A DNA stretch of 64,000 nt. Source: Larimichthys crocea. Its lineage: Eukaryota > Chordata > Actinopteri > Sciaenidae. The notes beneath the pieces are model-generated. The model searched no databases. It saw only the letters and a program-made list of their open reading frames with translations, and had not been told where the DNA came from. The translations under genes and the position numbers were made by a program. The stretch spans positions 26,013,795 through 26,077,794 of the forward strand of contig NC_040016.1 in assembly GCF_000972845.2 (NCBI RefSeq), given 5' to 3'. Below, piece after piece: positions 10,846 through 22,446 of this stretch (its first letter is position 1; each line of letters opens with the position of its first letter).

Positions 10846-10967
10846 TTGATCAGAAGTAATGTAATCAGAACAAATACTCAAGTACAGCTGAACATAGTTA
10901 CACAGTGGGATTACACTCTGACACTGGAGACAACAAATCACAAAACACTGATTTATACGAGATGTTG
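10846..10967 (-). repeat. Dispersed repeat 'X', copy 1
   Basis: About 120 bp matching, in inverted orientation, 40327-40437. Shared words on the minus strand are TATAAATCAGTG, TTGTTGTCTCCAGTGTCAGA, GTGTAATCCCACTGTGTAAC and GAGTATTTGTTCTGATT. At 40 kb it adjoins element Y; here it is alone. Family unknown. Confidence 0.75.
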
Positions 10968-11280
10968 AAGTGATTATTATCACGACTGATTAAACAGGGA
11001 AACAGCAGGACGACCCAAATGACTTACAGGATGGGGAGGCAGGTAAGAGTCCAAACCAGGAAGACTAAATCCACATCAAGCATCAGTCTGTCCAACACTG
11101 AGACCAACTGACAGCCGAGACGAAGGAAACACACCTGGGAGGATAACGAGGCACCAGGTGAACCTCGTCAGGACAGAGCACCAATCAAAACACAGCAACA
11201 AGGTTTCACCAAAGTGCCCACCTGTCGTCAGCGTGCTTTCATATCACGTCTGCTTCAAGCAGGAAAACGTCTTTACACAC

Positions 11281-11326
<46 letters not shown>

Positions 11327-12366
11327 ATATATAGTTTCATAAATGTGGAGGCGTTTTTTTATCTCCTGATCTCAGGTCGAAATCAGCGCCTGAGTCACTT
11401 TCACATAAAAGTCACAGGAGCGATCTGAAAAGGTCGGACCTGTAACGTTGGTGTAACATTTGAGTAACACTGAGCTGGGCGGCAGTCTGAGTTTAATGGT
11501 GTCAGATGAGGGTCATGTAAAGGCTGCAGCAGCTCAAGGTTAAACTCAGACGAAGTCAACGTCTCGACAGAGTTGCAGAAGATTGCGATGGACGGATCAG
11601 ACACGAGGCGCGAAGTGAGTGAGAGCTCATGGTCAAAGGCAGAAGTTGATCTACTGAGCACGTACAGGCCTGTGCCACTGAAATGACTGTTATATACAGC
11701 AGCTACACTGTCTATCAACATCATGGAGAAACCGCTCATTTCCACAGAACAGTATTTTGTTTTGTGGGATGAAACGTCTTGTGGTTGTGAGTGTGTTCGT
11801 CTGTGAGCTGTCTGTGTTGTCAGTGGATCCTCACGTTGGTGAAGTGTGATGAAGCTTAATGAACATAAGTGCGGTGGGATTCAAACACTGCTGCAGATGC
11901 AGATGAAGCACAATCGGTCTCAACACACTGTTAACACGGCGCTTTGAGGGCACGAGATTTCCCAGCAGGAGATGCAGTTCAGTTTCATAATTTGACTTGA
12001 TGCTGAGAAGTCTGCGGGGTCTGAGAATCAGCACACTGTAAATTTCACCTGAGTGCAATTCTGATCCAATGAGTCCCGAAGCAGGCAGGAAATAAAGCTC
12101 TGCAAACACTCCTCCTTCACTTCTCCTGCAGGTACCTTCATCTTCACACCATCATGGATGCATCTGCTCTCTGAGTTCAAGAACACTGTTCACAGACGCC
12201 ATGAGAGCCGCTGTGAGGAAACGCTAACAGGGTCAAAAACCAAACCAGGCTGCAAACATGTTTATTTCTGCTGTGACGTGTAAGGTGACAGTAATGATTA
12301 GAGAGTGGAGAAAGCCAAGGTAAATATATATACACACTACACACACACATACACTGTATATATATA
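10968..12366. other. No gene recognised; microsatellite and repeat fragment
   Basis: It contains (CA)n at 11283-11323. The segment 12225-12285 (CCAGGCTGCAAACATG, TTTATTTCTGCTGT) matches the start of the dispersed repeat at 19460-19520. Bases 11000-11200 (CAGGACGACCCAAATG onward) resemble a common interspersed fish repeat from memory, unproven. Minus-strand open frames at 11401-11745 and 11831-12109 have no motif I recognise. Confidence 0.4.
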
Positions 12367-12700
12367 CAGTCGTCCCTCGCTATATCGCGGTTCACTTTTC
12401 GCGGACTCGCTGTTTCGCGGATTTTTATCAGTGTAATTTTGCATGCTTTTATTTTACAGCGTACTGTACAGTATGAACGCGCATTGTGTTCTGCGTCCTA
12501 AATTGGCTAAGGGAGAACCGCACTGCGTCCTGATTAAGGAAGTACTGTACAAAATGCGTGTAAAAAGGTGTATAAAAGTGTGTGGTTAGGGGTTTTACGG
12601 CCTTAAAACATGTATAATAATTGTAAAACTTACTTCGCGGATTTCGTTTATTGCGGGTTATTTTTAGAACGTATCCCCCGCGATAAACGAGGGACCACTG
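12367..12700. mobile_element. Complete pogo/Tigger-like MITE, 334 bp
   Basis: The left end is CAGTCGTCCCTCGCTATATC and the right end, reverse complemented, is CAGTGGTCCCTCGTTTATCG. These terminal inverted repeats match over roughly 25 bases with few differences. A TA dinucleotide flanks both sides (12365-12366 and 12701-12702), as expected for Tc1/mariner/pogo superfamily insertion. The inside encodes no transposase and contains CGCGG words near both ends and TACTGTACA-type words. The CAGT..CCCTCG ends with CGCGG are typical of Tigger-like elements. It would have been mobilised in trans. Confidence 0.9.
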
Positions 12701-13252
12701 TATACATAAATATAATAGTAATAAATAAGTACTATTAATTAATAAATCATTTCTCAGTCTTCGTTACGTTGGCTCACATCCTGTGCATCTCTTTGGGGCT
12801 AAGCCCCCCCATCCTAAAACCCTAGTGACGCCTCTGGTTCCTGTAAACGTTGTTACAGTGTTTTCTCATTAAACATGATGACGGTGCTGAGACTGAACCA
12901 GAACATTAAAGCTGTGTGTGGACAGACGATGAAGACGTTCTGTGAGTGACGTCCTTCACATCCTGATGTGGATGAAAGCAGCTTCATGACGCACAGATGC
13001 TTCAGCAGTGATAACTGTCTGCACAGAGAGCGCTGTCTTGTCTCTGGGGATTCTTCGTTCATCCTTTACTTTGTTCTCTTTGCTTCTTTAAATCTTTTTC
13101 TTTTCTCCTCCTCGTTATTTGAACTGAGGAAACATGCAGCAAACACGAGCTCGACGCAGGGTTTCTAACTTCTGTGTCAGCCTGCATATAAACATACTAA
13201 AGAAATAACACACTCTGTTTATCACGTTTGTGCTCACCACCACAAAACTTTA

Positions 13253-13298
<46 letters not shown>

Positions 13299-13411
13299 AT
13301 GTGTTTCTAAGTTAAGATACATTAACATGCAGGAACCCGTAAAACCAAAAACCGTTCATTGTCTCCAGATCGAACAAAGAAACAACTAAAAAAGCAGCGT
13401 ACCTGTTCATC
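12701..13411. other. No gene recognised; CA tract and a possible transposon end
   Basis: (CA)n lies at about 13256-13296. The segment 12795-12838, reverse complemented, begins CCAGAGGCGTCACTAGGG and contains a G-run; I recall this as a terminal motif of fish interspersed elements, but no partner end is visible. No coding evidence. Confidence 0.4.
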
Positions 13412-13464
13412 GTCACGGAGACTACGTCCAGGTTTTAGACAGTCTGCGGGGACGTCATGGAGAC
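13412..13464 (+). repeat. 42-bp repeat, short copy (about 1.3 units)
   Basis: It starts GTCACGGAGACTACGTCCAG and ends GACGTCATGGAGAC. This barely tandem copy shows the unit can exist at a locus almost unexpanded. Its left edge is at the same phase of the unit as several other loci. Confidence 0.85.
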
Positions 13465-13566
13465 AATCAGTTGGACAAACCACAACAGGGAGTCGTGTAC
13501 AGTAGACAAACACACACTGACTCATCTGTCACTCCTCTACAAACTTCAGACTTAACTATATTTCTG

Positions 13567-13610
<44 letters not shown>

Positions 13611-14100
13611 ACTCATCCTCGTCCCTCCAGCCTTGTTGAAGTACAGAAATAAAAAATTCAATTAAAATGCCAGGAGTGCCGAGTGCCGTGGAATCACATA
13701 CATTCATTACTGCCACAGTCTGCCAGGCAAGGACACGATCTCTGTTCCTCTCCTCCTCCTCCTCCCCTCATCTCTGTATCCGTCCATCTTTCCCGCCACG
13801 AGATAATAGCTGGGAGAGGGCGGGAATGCGACGTGAGGAGAAGTGTGGAGAAGGAGAGAGAGAGAAATTAAGAGGGCAAAGTCATAACAGTGATAATGGA
13901 GCGTTTGATTGTGATGATAATTCAGTTATAATTATAGGTGACAGTGTCCTGCCTGAGAGACAGACAGACGCGTTATTAGAGAGGAAGATCATGAGAGCTC
14001 ACAGAGAGGACAGGACATTAGAGACGCCAGGAGACAGGAAGCACAATTCAGTTTACTTCCTCATTTTTTATGTCTTTCCTGTGAAAACACACTGAACCCA
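13465..14100. other. Unique stretch; CA tract and possible conserved non-coding block
   Basis: (CA)n at about 13568-13610. The block 13866-13962 is unlike the surrounding repeats, has AT-rich homeodomain-like words (GATAATTCAG, TTATAATTATAGG), and lies after purine-rich sequence. The plus-strand open frame 13667-14095 is pieced from this and shows no protein motif. Confidence 0.4.
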
Positions 14101-15200
14101 ACCTCTGAACCAGCAGTGTCCAGTCTAACAGTGAACACAGCGACAGAACCTCTGAACCAGCAGTGTCCAGTCTAACAGTGAACACAGCGACAGAACCTCT
14201 GAACCAGCAGTGTCCAGTCTAACAGTGAACACGGCGACAGAACCTCTGAACCGGCAGTGTCCGGTCTAACAGTGAACACGGCGACAGAACCTCTGAACCG
14301 GCAGTGTCCAGTCTAACAGTGAACACNNNNNNNNNNNNNNNNNNNNNNNNNNNNNNNNNNNNNNNNNNNNNNNNNNNNNNNNNNNNNNNNNNNNNNNNNN
14401 NNNNNNNNNNNNNNNNNNNNNNNNNNNNNNNNNNNNNNNNNNNNNNNNNNNNNNNNNNNNNNNNNNNNNNNNNNNNNNNNNNNNNNNNNNNNNNNNNNNN
14501 NNNNNNNNNNNNNNNNNNNNNNNNNNNNNNNNNNNNNNNNNNNNNNNNNNNNNNNNNNNNNNNNNNNNNNNNNNNNNNNNNNNNNNNNNNNNNNNNNNNN
14601 NNNNNNNNNNNNNNNNNNNNNNNNNNNNNNNNNNNNNNNNNNNNNNNNNNNNNNNNNNNNNNNNNNNNNNNNNNNNNNNNNNNNNNNNNNNNNNNNNNNN
14701 NNNNNNNNNNNNNNNNNNNNNNNNNNNNNNNNNNNNNNNNNNNNNNNNNNNNNNNNNNNNNNNNNNNNNNNNNNNNNNNNNNNNNNNNNNNNNNNNNNNN
14801 NNNNNNNNNNNNNNNNNNNNNNNNNNNNNNNNNNNNNNNNNNNNNNNNNNNNNNNNNNNNNNNNNNNNNNNNNNNNNNNNNNNNNNNNNNNNNNNNNNNN
14901 NNNNNNATCTGGCAGTTTCCTGTCTAACAGTGAACACGGCAACAGAACCTCTGAACCAGCAGTGTCCAGTCTAACAGTGAACACGGCGACAGAACCTCTG
15001 AACCAGCAGTGTCCAGTCTAACAGCGAACACGGCGACAGAACCTCTGAACCGGCAGTGTCCAGTCTAACAGTGAACACAGCGACAGAACCTCTGAACCAG
15101 CAGTGTCCAGTCTAACAGTGAACACGGCGACAGAACCTCTGAACCAGCAGTGTCCAGTCTAACAGCGAACACAGCGACAGAACCTCTGAACCAGCAGTGT
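14101..15200 (+). repeat. 47-bp minisatellite array C, interrupted by gap
   Basis: The array is present on both sides of an N gap, so the gap lies inside it. Many units here carry CACGGCGAC instead of CACAGCGAC, a sub-family variant also seen in array F. The last unit breaks off at CAGCAGTG and joins element tail sequence. Confidence 0.95.
14327..14906. other. Assembly gap (580 N)
   Basis: A run of N bases within array C. Open frames called through it are meaningless. The true length of the array is unknown; a 580-base gap would hold about 12 units if sized correctly. Confidence 1.
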
Positions 15201-15305
15201 TATTCCCTTGGTCTCAGAGGCTGTGCTCCAACCCGGTCCGGTTGGGCTGCTGAGCCCGGTTCTGTTGAACAGCAGCTAATTAGTGGTTAGCTACTTTAGC
15301 AGCAC
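15201..15305 (+). repeat. Tail of 47-bp element (copy C)
   Basis: It contains TTATTCCCTTGGTCTCAGAG, GCTGTGCTCCAACCCGGTCC, GGTTGGGCTGCTGAGCCCGG and TTCTGTTGAACAGCAGCTAA, then TTAGTGGTTAGCTAC. The GAGCCCGGTTCTGTT module recurs at 44.85 kb and 54.89 kb, and its reverse complement begins copy D at 15.95 kb. Confidence 0.8.
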
Positions 15306-15899
15306 TGACATGAAGAACACTTGAAAACACTGAAAACACTGAAAACACTGAAAACACTGAAAACACTGAAAACATGTCACCAAACATCTGAATGTTTCAC
15401 TGGTAAACTACATGAATGATTATTTGTAGTGAATGTTTATGTGATGTGCAGGTGTAGGAAGCTGAAATGTTTTCAGCGTTAGGAGACGTTAAACATTTCA
15501 CCCACAGAACTCCTCTATGACTCACCTCGGTTACTCCTTCTGGACCTGTGACGAGCTTCATGCTGCAGAACCAGGCGAGCGTCTTGACGAGCTGTGGTCG
15601 GTCCACGATGCTCGCAGAGGACAGCAGGTGTGTGAGTCAGCAGAAACATCTGAACCAACGTGATGTCACCGAGTCACGACGTCGGGGGAGGCAGGACCAG
15701 CTGAGCTGACTCAGTGGTGGAGGAAAAACCCACATCTGGTGAATGTGTCACTGTGGGTTAGATAACGATGTCAAGAAATGTGACACTGGAGTTTCTGAGA
15801 CAAACAATCAGAGTTCAAGTCTCAACAACTTAGTTTGAAAGCTCAAATATGGAAACATAAATTCATCATATTCATATTTTATGATAACAGCCTTCTTCT
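15306..15899. other. Short 10-bp tandem repeat, otherwise unique
   Basis: About six units of TGAAAACACT lie at 15320-15375. The rest to 15899 is unique sequence with no coding signal. Confidence 0.6.
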
Positions 15900-16165
15900 T
15901 CTTCCATAATTTCCAGCATCCAACTGCAAAACTGAATCTGCTGTTAGCAGGCAAGAGAACCGGGCTCAACAGCCAGACCGGACCGAACAGAACCTCTGAA
16001 CCCAGCAGTGTCCAGTCTAACAGCAGCCTACCGTGATGGTTTTCTTTCCAGGTTTGGCTCCTGGCATCCCCGGGCTGAGTCAGATGTAGTCCCCTGTAAA
16101 TCCCCTCATAGTGTAACATTATTCCCTATTGGTCTGAAGCTGTGCTCGAACCCGGATGAACCTCT
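15900..16165 (+). repeat. 47-bp element with a single core unit (copy D)
   Basis: It reads left module (CTGCTGTTAGCAGGCAAGAG, AACCGGGCTCAACAGCC), lead-in GGACCGAACAGAACCTCTGA, one core unit (CAGTGTCCAGTCTAACAG), then right flank (GGTTTGGCTCCTGGCATCCC, GGGCTGAGTCAG) and GCTGTGCTCGAACCCGGATG. The left module is inverted relative to the right-hand GAGCCCGGTTCT module of other copies. This is what an unexpanded or contracted copy should look like. Confidence 0.8.
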
Positions 16166-17400
16166 TCAGGACATCCAAACGCTGTGCTCCTGTCCTGCAG
16201 TGTCTCAGCTTGAAGCGCTGATCAAGCTGATCAGTATTTGACGGGGCATCATTGACACGTTCGACACAAAGGTGTGGTTTAGTTTTCTAAAAGTACAGAG
16301 AAAACTTCAAGGATGAAAAGTTAGTCGCTTTGGTTGTCTGGTTAAACACCTCAAGCCCACAGCTTGTTACCTGAACTTTTCTCTGGGACCCATCTGGGAC
16401 TGTCTCTGAGACCACCAGCAAAAACAAACGTGTCCAAACACAAAGTAAGTCCTGAAACCTTTTGGGATGCTGCAGTGCTCCTCTATCATTGGATGTTCTC
16501 CTGACCGACATCGATCGAGATGTTTTGCTTCCATTGTTTTGAGGCTCATCAGATCAGCTTTTCATGCCGTTAGCACCTCCTTCAAGACAGAAAGATTTCA
16601 CTTCAGGTCCAATGTGATACTCAGAATGATTCATCATGCTTCACCTCGCCCTTTAAGGGTAATAAATTGCTGTTAAATGCTTCTAAGATCGTGGAAGACT
16701 GCTGTAACTGCGTTCATTGAACTTTACACTCCATCAGCCGTAGGTGACTATATATTCAGCTGTCAGAGATTCACTTCATTAATTTGTCACTGAGGAAAAA
16801 GAGGAGATACTGATTTGCACACATCTACACTTCTATCAAAGCTACATCAGCTGTGCTGTGGTGACAAGCTTTTAGAAAACTATGACACGTCCAAGCTCAA
16901 AGGCCCATCCTCACGAGGCTGATGATCATCAACCAGCCACCAGATGGATGCAGCATTTGAAATTCAAAGAGCCAGTCTAAAAATATGTCCTCTTTGCATC
17001 GCTCGGCTGAATCTCAGCGGCCCTCGCCGTGTCACATAACTCGTGTTATGAAGAGGGGGGTGCAGTTTGTGCTTCCTCTGTTTGCCACCAACTTTGAATC
17101 CTGGGATGTGAGGAGTCGGTTAACGAATCCCCGAGATGACGGCGAAAAGAAGAAAGCGTCAGCAGAGACAGCAGCTCTGACGTTACTGTGTTCCTGCAGC
17201 CTAGATCAAGAACAACACAAGATTCATTGCAGCTCTCTGATGCCACGGCAACAAACCGTGAAGTATTACGTAAAAGAACAAACACAGAAAGAAAAACTGA
17301 AGGTTGAAGGTTATCGTAGTCAACTCGACTCACTTGATTCCTTGAAGAAGTTTCTCCACTCATCCAAGGTGTCTTCAGGTCTAACCTGAGGGTCGTTGAG
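16166..17400. other. No confident gene
   Basis: Unique sequence. A plus-strand frame at 16985-17389 ends in a stretch (GAAGAAGTTTCTCCACTCAT near 17344) that I recall from common fish retroelement sequence in antisense, so that frame is not accepted as a gene. Other frames are short. Confidence 0.4.
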
Positions 17401-17940
17401 GTCACCTGAGGATCGTCGAGGTCACCTGAGGATCATTGAGGTCACCTGAGGATCGTCGAGGTCACCTGTGAGTTGTTGAGGTCACCTGCGGGTCGTTGAG
17501 GTCACCTGAGGGTCGTTGAGGTCACCTGAGGATCGTTGAGGTCACCTGAGGGTCGTTGGGGTCACCTGAAGCTTGTTGAGGTCACCTGAAGCTCGTTGAG
17601 GTCACCTGAGGATCGTTGAGGTCACCTGAAGCTTGTTGAGGTCACCTGAAGCTCGTTGAGGTCACCTGAGGGTCGTTGAGGTCACCTGAGGGTCGATGAG
17701 GTCACCTGAGGTTCGTTGAGTTCACCTGAGGATCGTTGAGGTCACCTGTGAGTTGTTGAGGTCACCTGAGGATCGTTGAGGTCACCTGAAGCTCGTTGAG
17801 GTCACCTGAGGATCGTTGAGGTCACCTGAGGATCATTGAGGTCACCTGAGGATCGTTGAGGTCACCTGCCGGTCGTTGAGGTCACCTGTGGGTCGTTGAG
17901 GTCACCTGTGAGTCGTTGAGGTCACCTGAGGATCATTGAG
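17401..17940 (+). repeat. 20-bp minisatellite, 27 exact-phase units
   Basis: The unit is GTCACCTGAGGATCGTTGAG, with variants at positions 9-16. There are 27 units without a single indel, preceded by one diverged unit at 17381-17400. Every unit keeps CACCTG, an E-box, except for changes outside it. Confidence 0.97.
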
Positions 17941-19209
17941 GTCTGTCTGTTTCGCTGTCACCACAGTGAGGCGAGGGGGCAGCAATGCAGCTACATTACT
18001 AGATGCCAACACATCCTGTACGCTGGTTTTTTAAAGATAATTTCTGGTTATTTCCGTGCGTTTGTACTGATCCAGAGTCAGTGTATTTATCTACAGTGGA
18101 CGGCGGTTGGCATGTCCCCAGCATGAAGCTAAACAAGTGCACTGCTGTGGACGGAGACAACAAGACTACGATGAGACAACATCCAATCCACTGAAAAACA
18201 ACTCTGAGAGAAATCCCAGCATGACTCTTTCTGTGCTGTTCTTCTGTTATCAACACAAAAACCACGATGACACGTAACAGATGATGGAATGATCATCATA
18301 TACATCTATCATAATGAACCTTGAACACTTTAAACACTTTGAACACTAAAACTTTCAAAAATCGGCATAAAACACAAAGTTTATTACAGATTTATGACAC
18401 TGAGCTGAGCTGCATCTTAAATGAATCTTTCAGATGATGTTCAGCACTTCTAAAGACTCTGACCTCCATAAAAAAGACAAAGTGTAGATTTATTATAGTG
18501 GAAGAGGTCTTAATGTATAAATCAACCTGACACGTTTATTCAGACTGATGTTAATGAAATAAACATTTTTTACACTGTTGTTTCTCCATTTATATCCCAA
18601 ACATGTTGTATTCTTTCTGAGCTCGACACTTTTTCATTTGTCATCTTCATCACTGTCTTCCTCCGCCTCGCCTCCGCCTCTTCACATCGTGTCCCTGGCT
18701 CATACCCGTCAGCCCGTCGGTGCTGTTCCACCCGGAGGTTGATGTAGGTATGCATCATCCCGAGCGCCTGTCACTTCACTGTTTGTCCACACGGCGCCGG
18801 TTTGCATCACGCTTGTCACCAATCAATGGGCCAATTATAGCAGCCTGACCTGAAGGACTGTGTGGTGATGGAGAGGAGGCGAGTTGGCTCGTGGTAGATT
18901 GTCCTCATCCTACACTGTCAGGCTAACAAGGTCACTCTCGGGATGTCACTCACAAACACTAGACGTGACAACAAATGGGTGCATTAAAACGTCAGCGGAC
19001 ATGTCGCTGTCTTCCTGATGCGTCCGCCAAACACGACGTTAATGGGAAGCAAAGAGGCCGTGAAATATGAAAAGAACTCAAAGAGTCTCAGAGGAGCAAG
19101 AACGTTTTAACCGGAGTCTGGAAGACTTCATGTCAGCGCGGACCGGACCAGAACTACACGACAGAAACTAAACACGAGAACTACACGACAGAACCTGAAC
19201 TGAACTGAC
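17941..19209. other. Unique stretch, no gene
   Basis: Bases about 18010-18195 look like an interspersed repeat I recall only vaguely (GTGGACGGCGGTTGGCATGT). Around 18800-18870 there is a CCAAT- and homeodomain-like block (CACCAATCAATGGGCCAATT) that could be a conserved non-coding element. No convincing coding frame. Confidence 0.4.
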
Positions 19210-19429
19210 TCTCTGTGACGTCCCCGCAGACTGTCTAAAACCTGGACGTAGTCTCTGTGACGTCCCCGCAGACTGTCTAAAACCTGGACGTAGTCTCTGT
19301 GACGTCCCCGCAGACTGTCTAAAACCTGGACATAGTCTCCGTGACGTCCCCGCAGACTGTCTAAAACCTGGACGTAGTCTCTGAGACGTCCCCGCAGACT
19401 GTCTAAAACCTGGACATAGTCTCCGTGAC
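19210..19429 (-). repeat. 42-bp minisatellite array 3
   Basis: About five units in inverted orientation. In the unit's own orientation the left edge is GTCACGGAG, as at other loci. It is followed after about ten bases by the dispersed fish repeat at 19440. Confidence 0.95.
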
Positions 19430-19439
19430 TCAGTACAGT

Positions 19440-19620
19440 TGTCATGAACGGGGAAATTAGCTACAGAGACCAAAACTGTTTTTTGTCCCAGGCTGTAAAC
19501 ATGTTTATTTCTGCTGTTGGACATTTGGACATGGGGACTTATGGAGACTGACTCACTTCTGGAGCCAGCCTCAGGTGGACGTTAGAGGTTGCTGCTTGGC
19601 GTTGGCGTCTAGCTTCCAGA
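19440..19620 (+). repeat. Dispersed fish repeat ('ACTTCTGGAG' family), longer copy
   Basis: It contains CCAGGCTGTAAACATG, TTTATTTCTGCTGTTGG, ATGGGGACTTATGGAGACTG and CACTTCTGGAGCCAGCCTCA. Parts match 12225-12285 and 5512-5605. Known to me as an abundant teleost interspersed sequence; class not assigned. Confidence 0.65.
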
Positions 19621-20892
19621 GATTATACCCACATTATACTGATTATATGTGACAGTATAATTAAGCAAGTTAAAACTAAAGATGGAATATGAGTCTGACT
19701 GTGAATCCATATTTAATATATTCTAATGTGTTTAGTGTAACAAACTAAAATAACTTCTGACATTCTGACAGATTTCACTTTCCTGTGAAAGAAAAACTTT
19801 CTGACATATTTAGGGATCTGCGTCTCTGAAGAGGAGCCACACTGGACTCACTTCCTGACCCACTTGGACTCCATCTGCAGATTTTAATGGGACGAGCGAG
19901 GCTGATTGGACCCGGTCCACCTGGACTCCACCTGGACTCCACCTGGACTTCACCTCCACCTGCATCTTTGTATGAACCAGTAAAACATCTATATATATGA
20001 TTATAATTATTATTGATCTGACAGTCTGTGGTCATGTGACATGTTTCACCTCATGTTGTTACGGACACGTAATGAATTGTTCAGGTGTCATATTTCTTAA
20101 AGGGACAGCGCAGGGAGCTTTAGTTCACCTCAAACTGATGATATGTTTGTTTTGGAACGTTCTGTCAACGCTACAGAAACACTAGGTAACAGTTAAGTAT
20201 GATAAGGTTGTCTGAATGTTAGTTATTGGTTAGATTAATGGTTGTGTATTGAGCACTGACTGTGGCTGACCAGGTTTCCGTTTCTAACAGCAGGAAATGT
20301 TTTTTAACTGTGTTCATCTTTGGTACAATCTAAGACGGATAACCAACATTAACGTAACATTGCGGTAACGTTAAAGTAAAGCTGGGAGGAGAGAACCTCG
20401 ATGGAGGTTTTTCGTATTTTGATCTCCACCTGAGGACGTTTAGTGTGAAGGAGGATGAGGTTAAGTCCGGCGTATCATGATGAATGTTCTGGGTTAACCC
20501 AATTCACTGTGCTAATGTGCCTGTCTCCAGGCTTCTGTCCTCTTTTCCTCTGACCCACATTGCTGATCTGACACCAGGGGATGCATCGAAGGGAAGGCAG
20601 GCTGGAAGAACATCCAGCTGTGACAGAAGAGATGATGAAGGTTACCTGCAGAGGAAGATACTGAAGGATCATCTGCATTATTAAAGAACAGCTGCATTAC
20701 AGTTTTATTAATGTTACATGACTGAGGGGATTTTCCTGTTCCGTTAAATTTCTACCTGACTTTTATTTTTAAAGATGTTTCTCAGATCTGTTAATATTGA
20801 CGGTATTAAACTGAAGAACACCTCCATACATCATTTTACACATTTAGACATTTTGATACAACACAGAGGATGAAGCACGCTGGACACAGCCA
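19621..20892. other. No gene recognised
   Basis: Unique, with three short CACCTGGACT-type words repeated around 19915-19950. Open frames on both strands near 20475-20697 overlap each other and show no motif. Confidence 0.45.
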
Positions 20893-21087
20893 TGTTTTAG
20901 ACAGTCTGCGGGGACGTCACGGAGACTACGTCCAGGTTTTAGACAGTCTGCGGGGACGTCACGGAGACTACGTCCAGGTTTTAGACAGTCTGTGGTGACG
21001 TCTCAGAGACTACGTCCAGGTTTTGGACAGTCTGCGGGGACGTCACAGAGAGTACGTCCAGGTTTTGGACAGTCTGCGGGGACGTCC
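20893..21087 (+). repeat. 42-bp minisatellite array 4
   Basis: About 4.6 units starting at GTTTTAGACAGTCTGCGG and ending GACGTCCATTC. Two units have GTTTTGGACAG, a local variant. Confidence 0.93.
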
Positions 21088-22392
21088 ATTCTTCTGTCAG
21101 TGGACGGGATATGAAGCGTTGTGGCTGTGACGTCACAGACTGGCTCGGTGAACGTTTGCTTCGAGGGCGGGACACAGATTTTATAAACTTCATAAAACCA
21201 GTGAGGCCCGACCTACTAATTAGAGGTTATTAGTATTAGTATAGTATAAATATATATTATTTGATCTGAATACTTCCTCCAGGACAAACATGGACAGTTG
21301 AAGAAGACATGGAGGAGAAGGAGGAGAGCAATGCCCTCTATGGAAACATTATGCACATTCAGCAAAACATGCTGAGAATAAAAGCACGTTCATTCAGAGA
21401 AGAAGAGATGCTGCTGAAGACGTGAGGACGAGGAGATGATGAACATGACAGGAAGGAAGAAATCAAAGGAGTTCATGAACAGCAGGAATATCACACGTCA
21501 TGGAAGACAGACGACATACGTATGTCCGACAATACGGATGTGAAGGAAACACGCGGCTGAGAGCGCAGGCTGCGTTTTGAATGACAGTAAACATATTTAC
21601 AGCGTTCCAACATTCAGAGCTGAAAGACTAAATATAACTCGAGTCTCTTCAGAACGGCTCAGAATAATCAGACAGAAACAGTCGTAACCAGCAGCGACGC
21701 TCCCTCGAGCAGCCGTTTGGTTTTACGTGATAACAAAGAATAGAAAATAGAAAGAAAAGACCAAAATCCACCAATTCATATGTTGAAAAGTCACGTGGAC
21801 CCGGTCGGTCCTCCCTGCAGACGCTGAAAACAGAAACCAGCCTCTGTCTGGGCGCTGAGAGCCGGGACAGTCCCTCGACTGACGTTTAATTGTGGAGTGC
21901 TTGTGCGTCGCTCCCCGTCCAAACGGACCATTGTCCATACCAACACGTGACAGAGTGTAAAGAAAGTCCACGTATGGAGGCATGCTGCTTCTGAAACAGA
22001 CCATGGCGGTTCTGGTTGAAGCATTGACTCGAATGGCCGCTGTGGTACAGAGGAGCCGGGTGGATACACGCTGAAATAAAGTGATGAACATGATGATGTA
22101 TATTTCTGGTTCTGGTTGTTGATGACAACGTAAACTGCTACAATACAAAGATTAACGGGTTTGATTTACTGGGAATGATTTTAACGTGACGACAAGGGTT
22201 AACCAAAGTCCATTCGTCCGTCCTCTGGACTGTTTCATCGTCCAACAGAAATGCAGGGACAGGTTCTACGTCCGGCCCGTGAGCTCAGGAAGTCTGAACA
22301 TGTTTGATTTCTGGTGCCCACAGTGCACCAGCTTCTGACTGCTCTGGTAGCATAGCAACAGTTGCTGCACTCGAGAGGGGTGTGCCAGCTCA

Positions 22393-22446
<54 letters not shown>

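Noticed and set aside
13667..14095. 142-codon plus-strand frame
   Set aside because: Composition is mixed purine- and serine-rich without a recognisable domain, and a second frame overlaps it.
14266..14984. Three frames of over 200 codons across the gap
   Set aside because: They consist of unknown bases.
16985..17389. 134-codon plus-strand frame
   Set aside because: Overlaps a 119-codon frame on the other strand, and its end resembles antisense retroelement sequence; no domain recognised.
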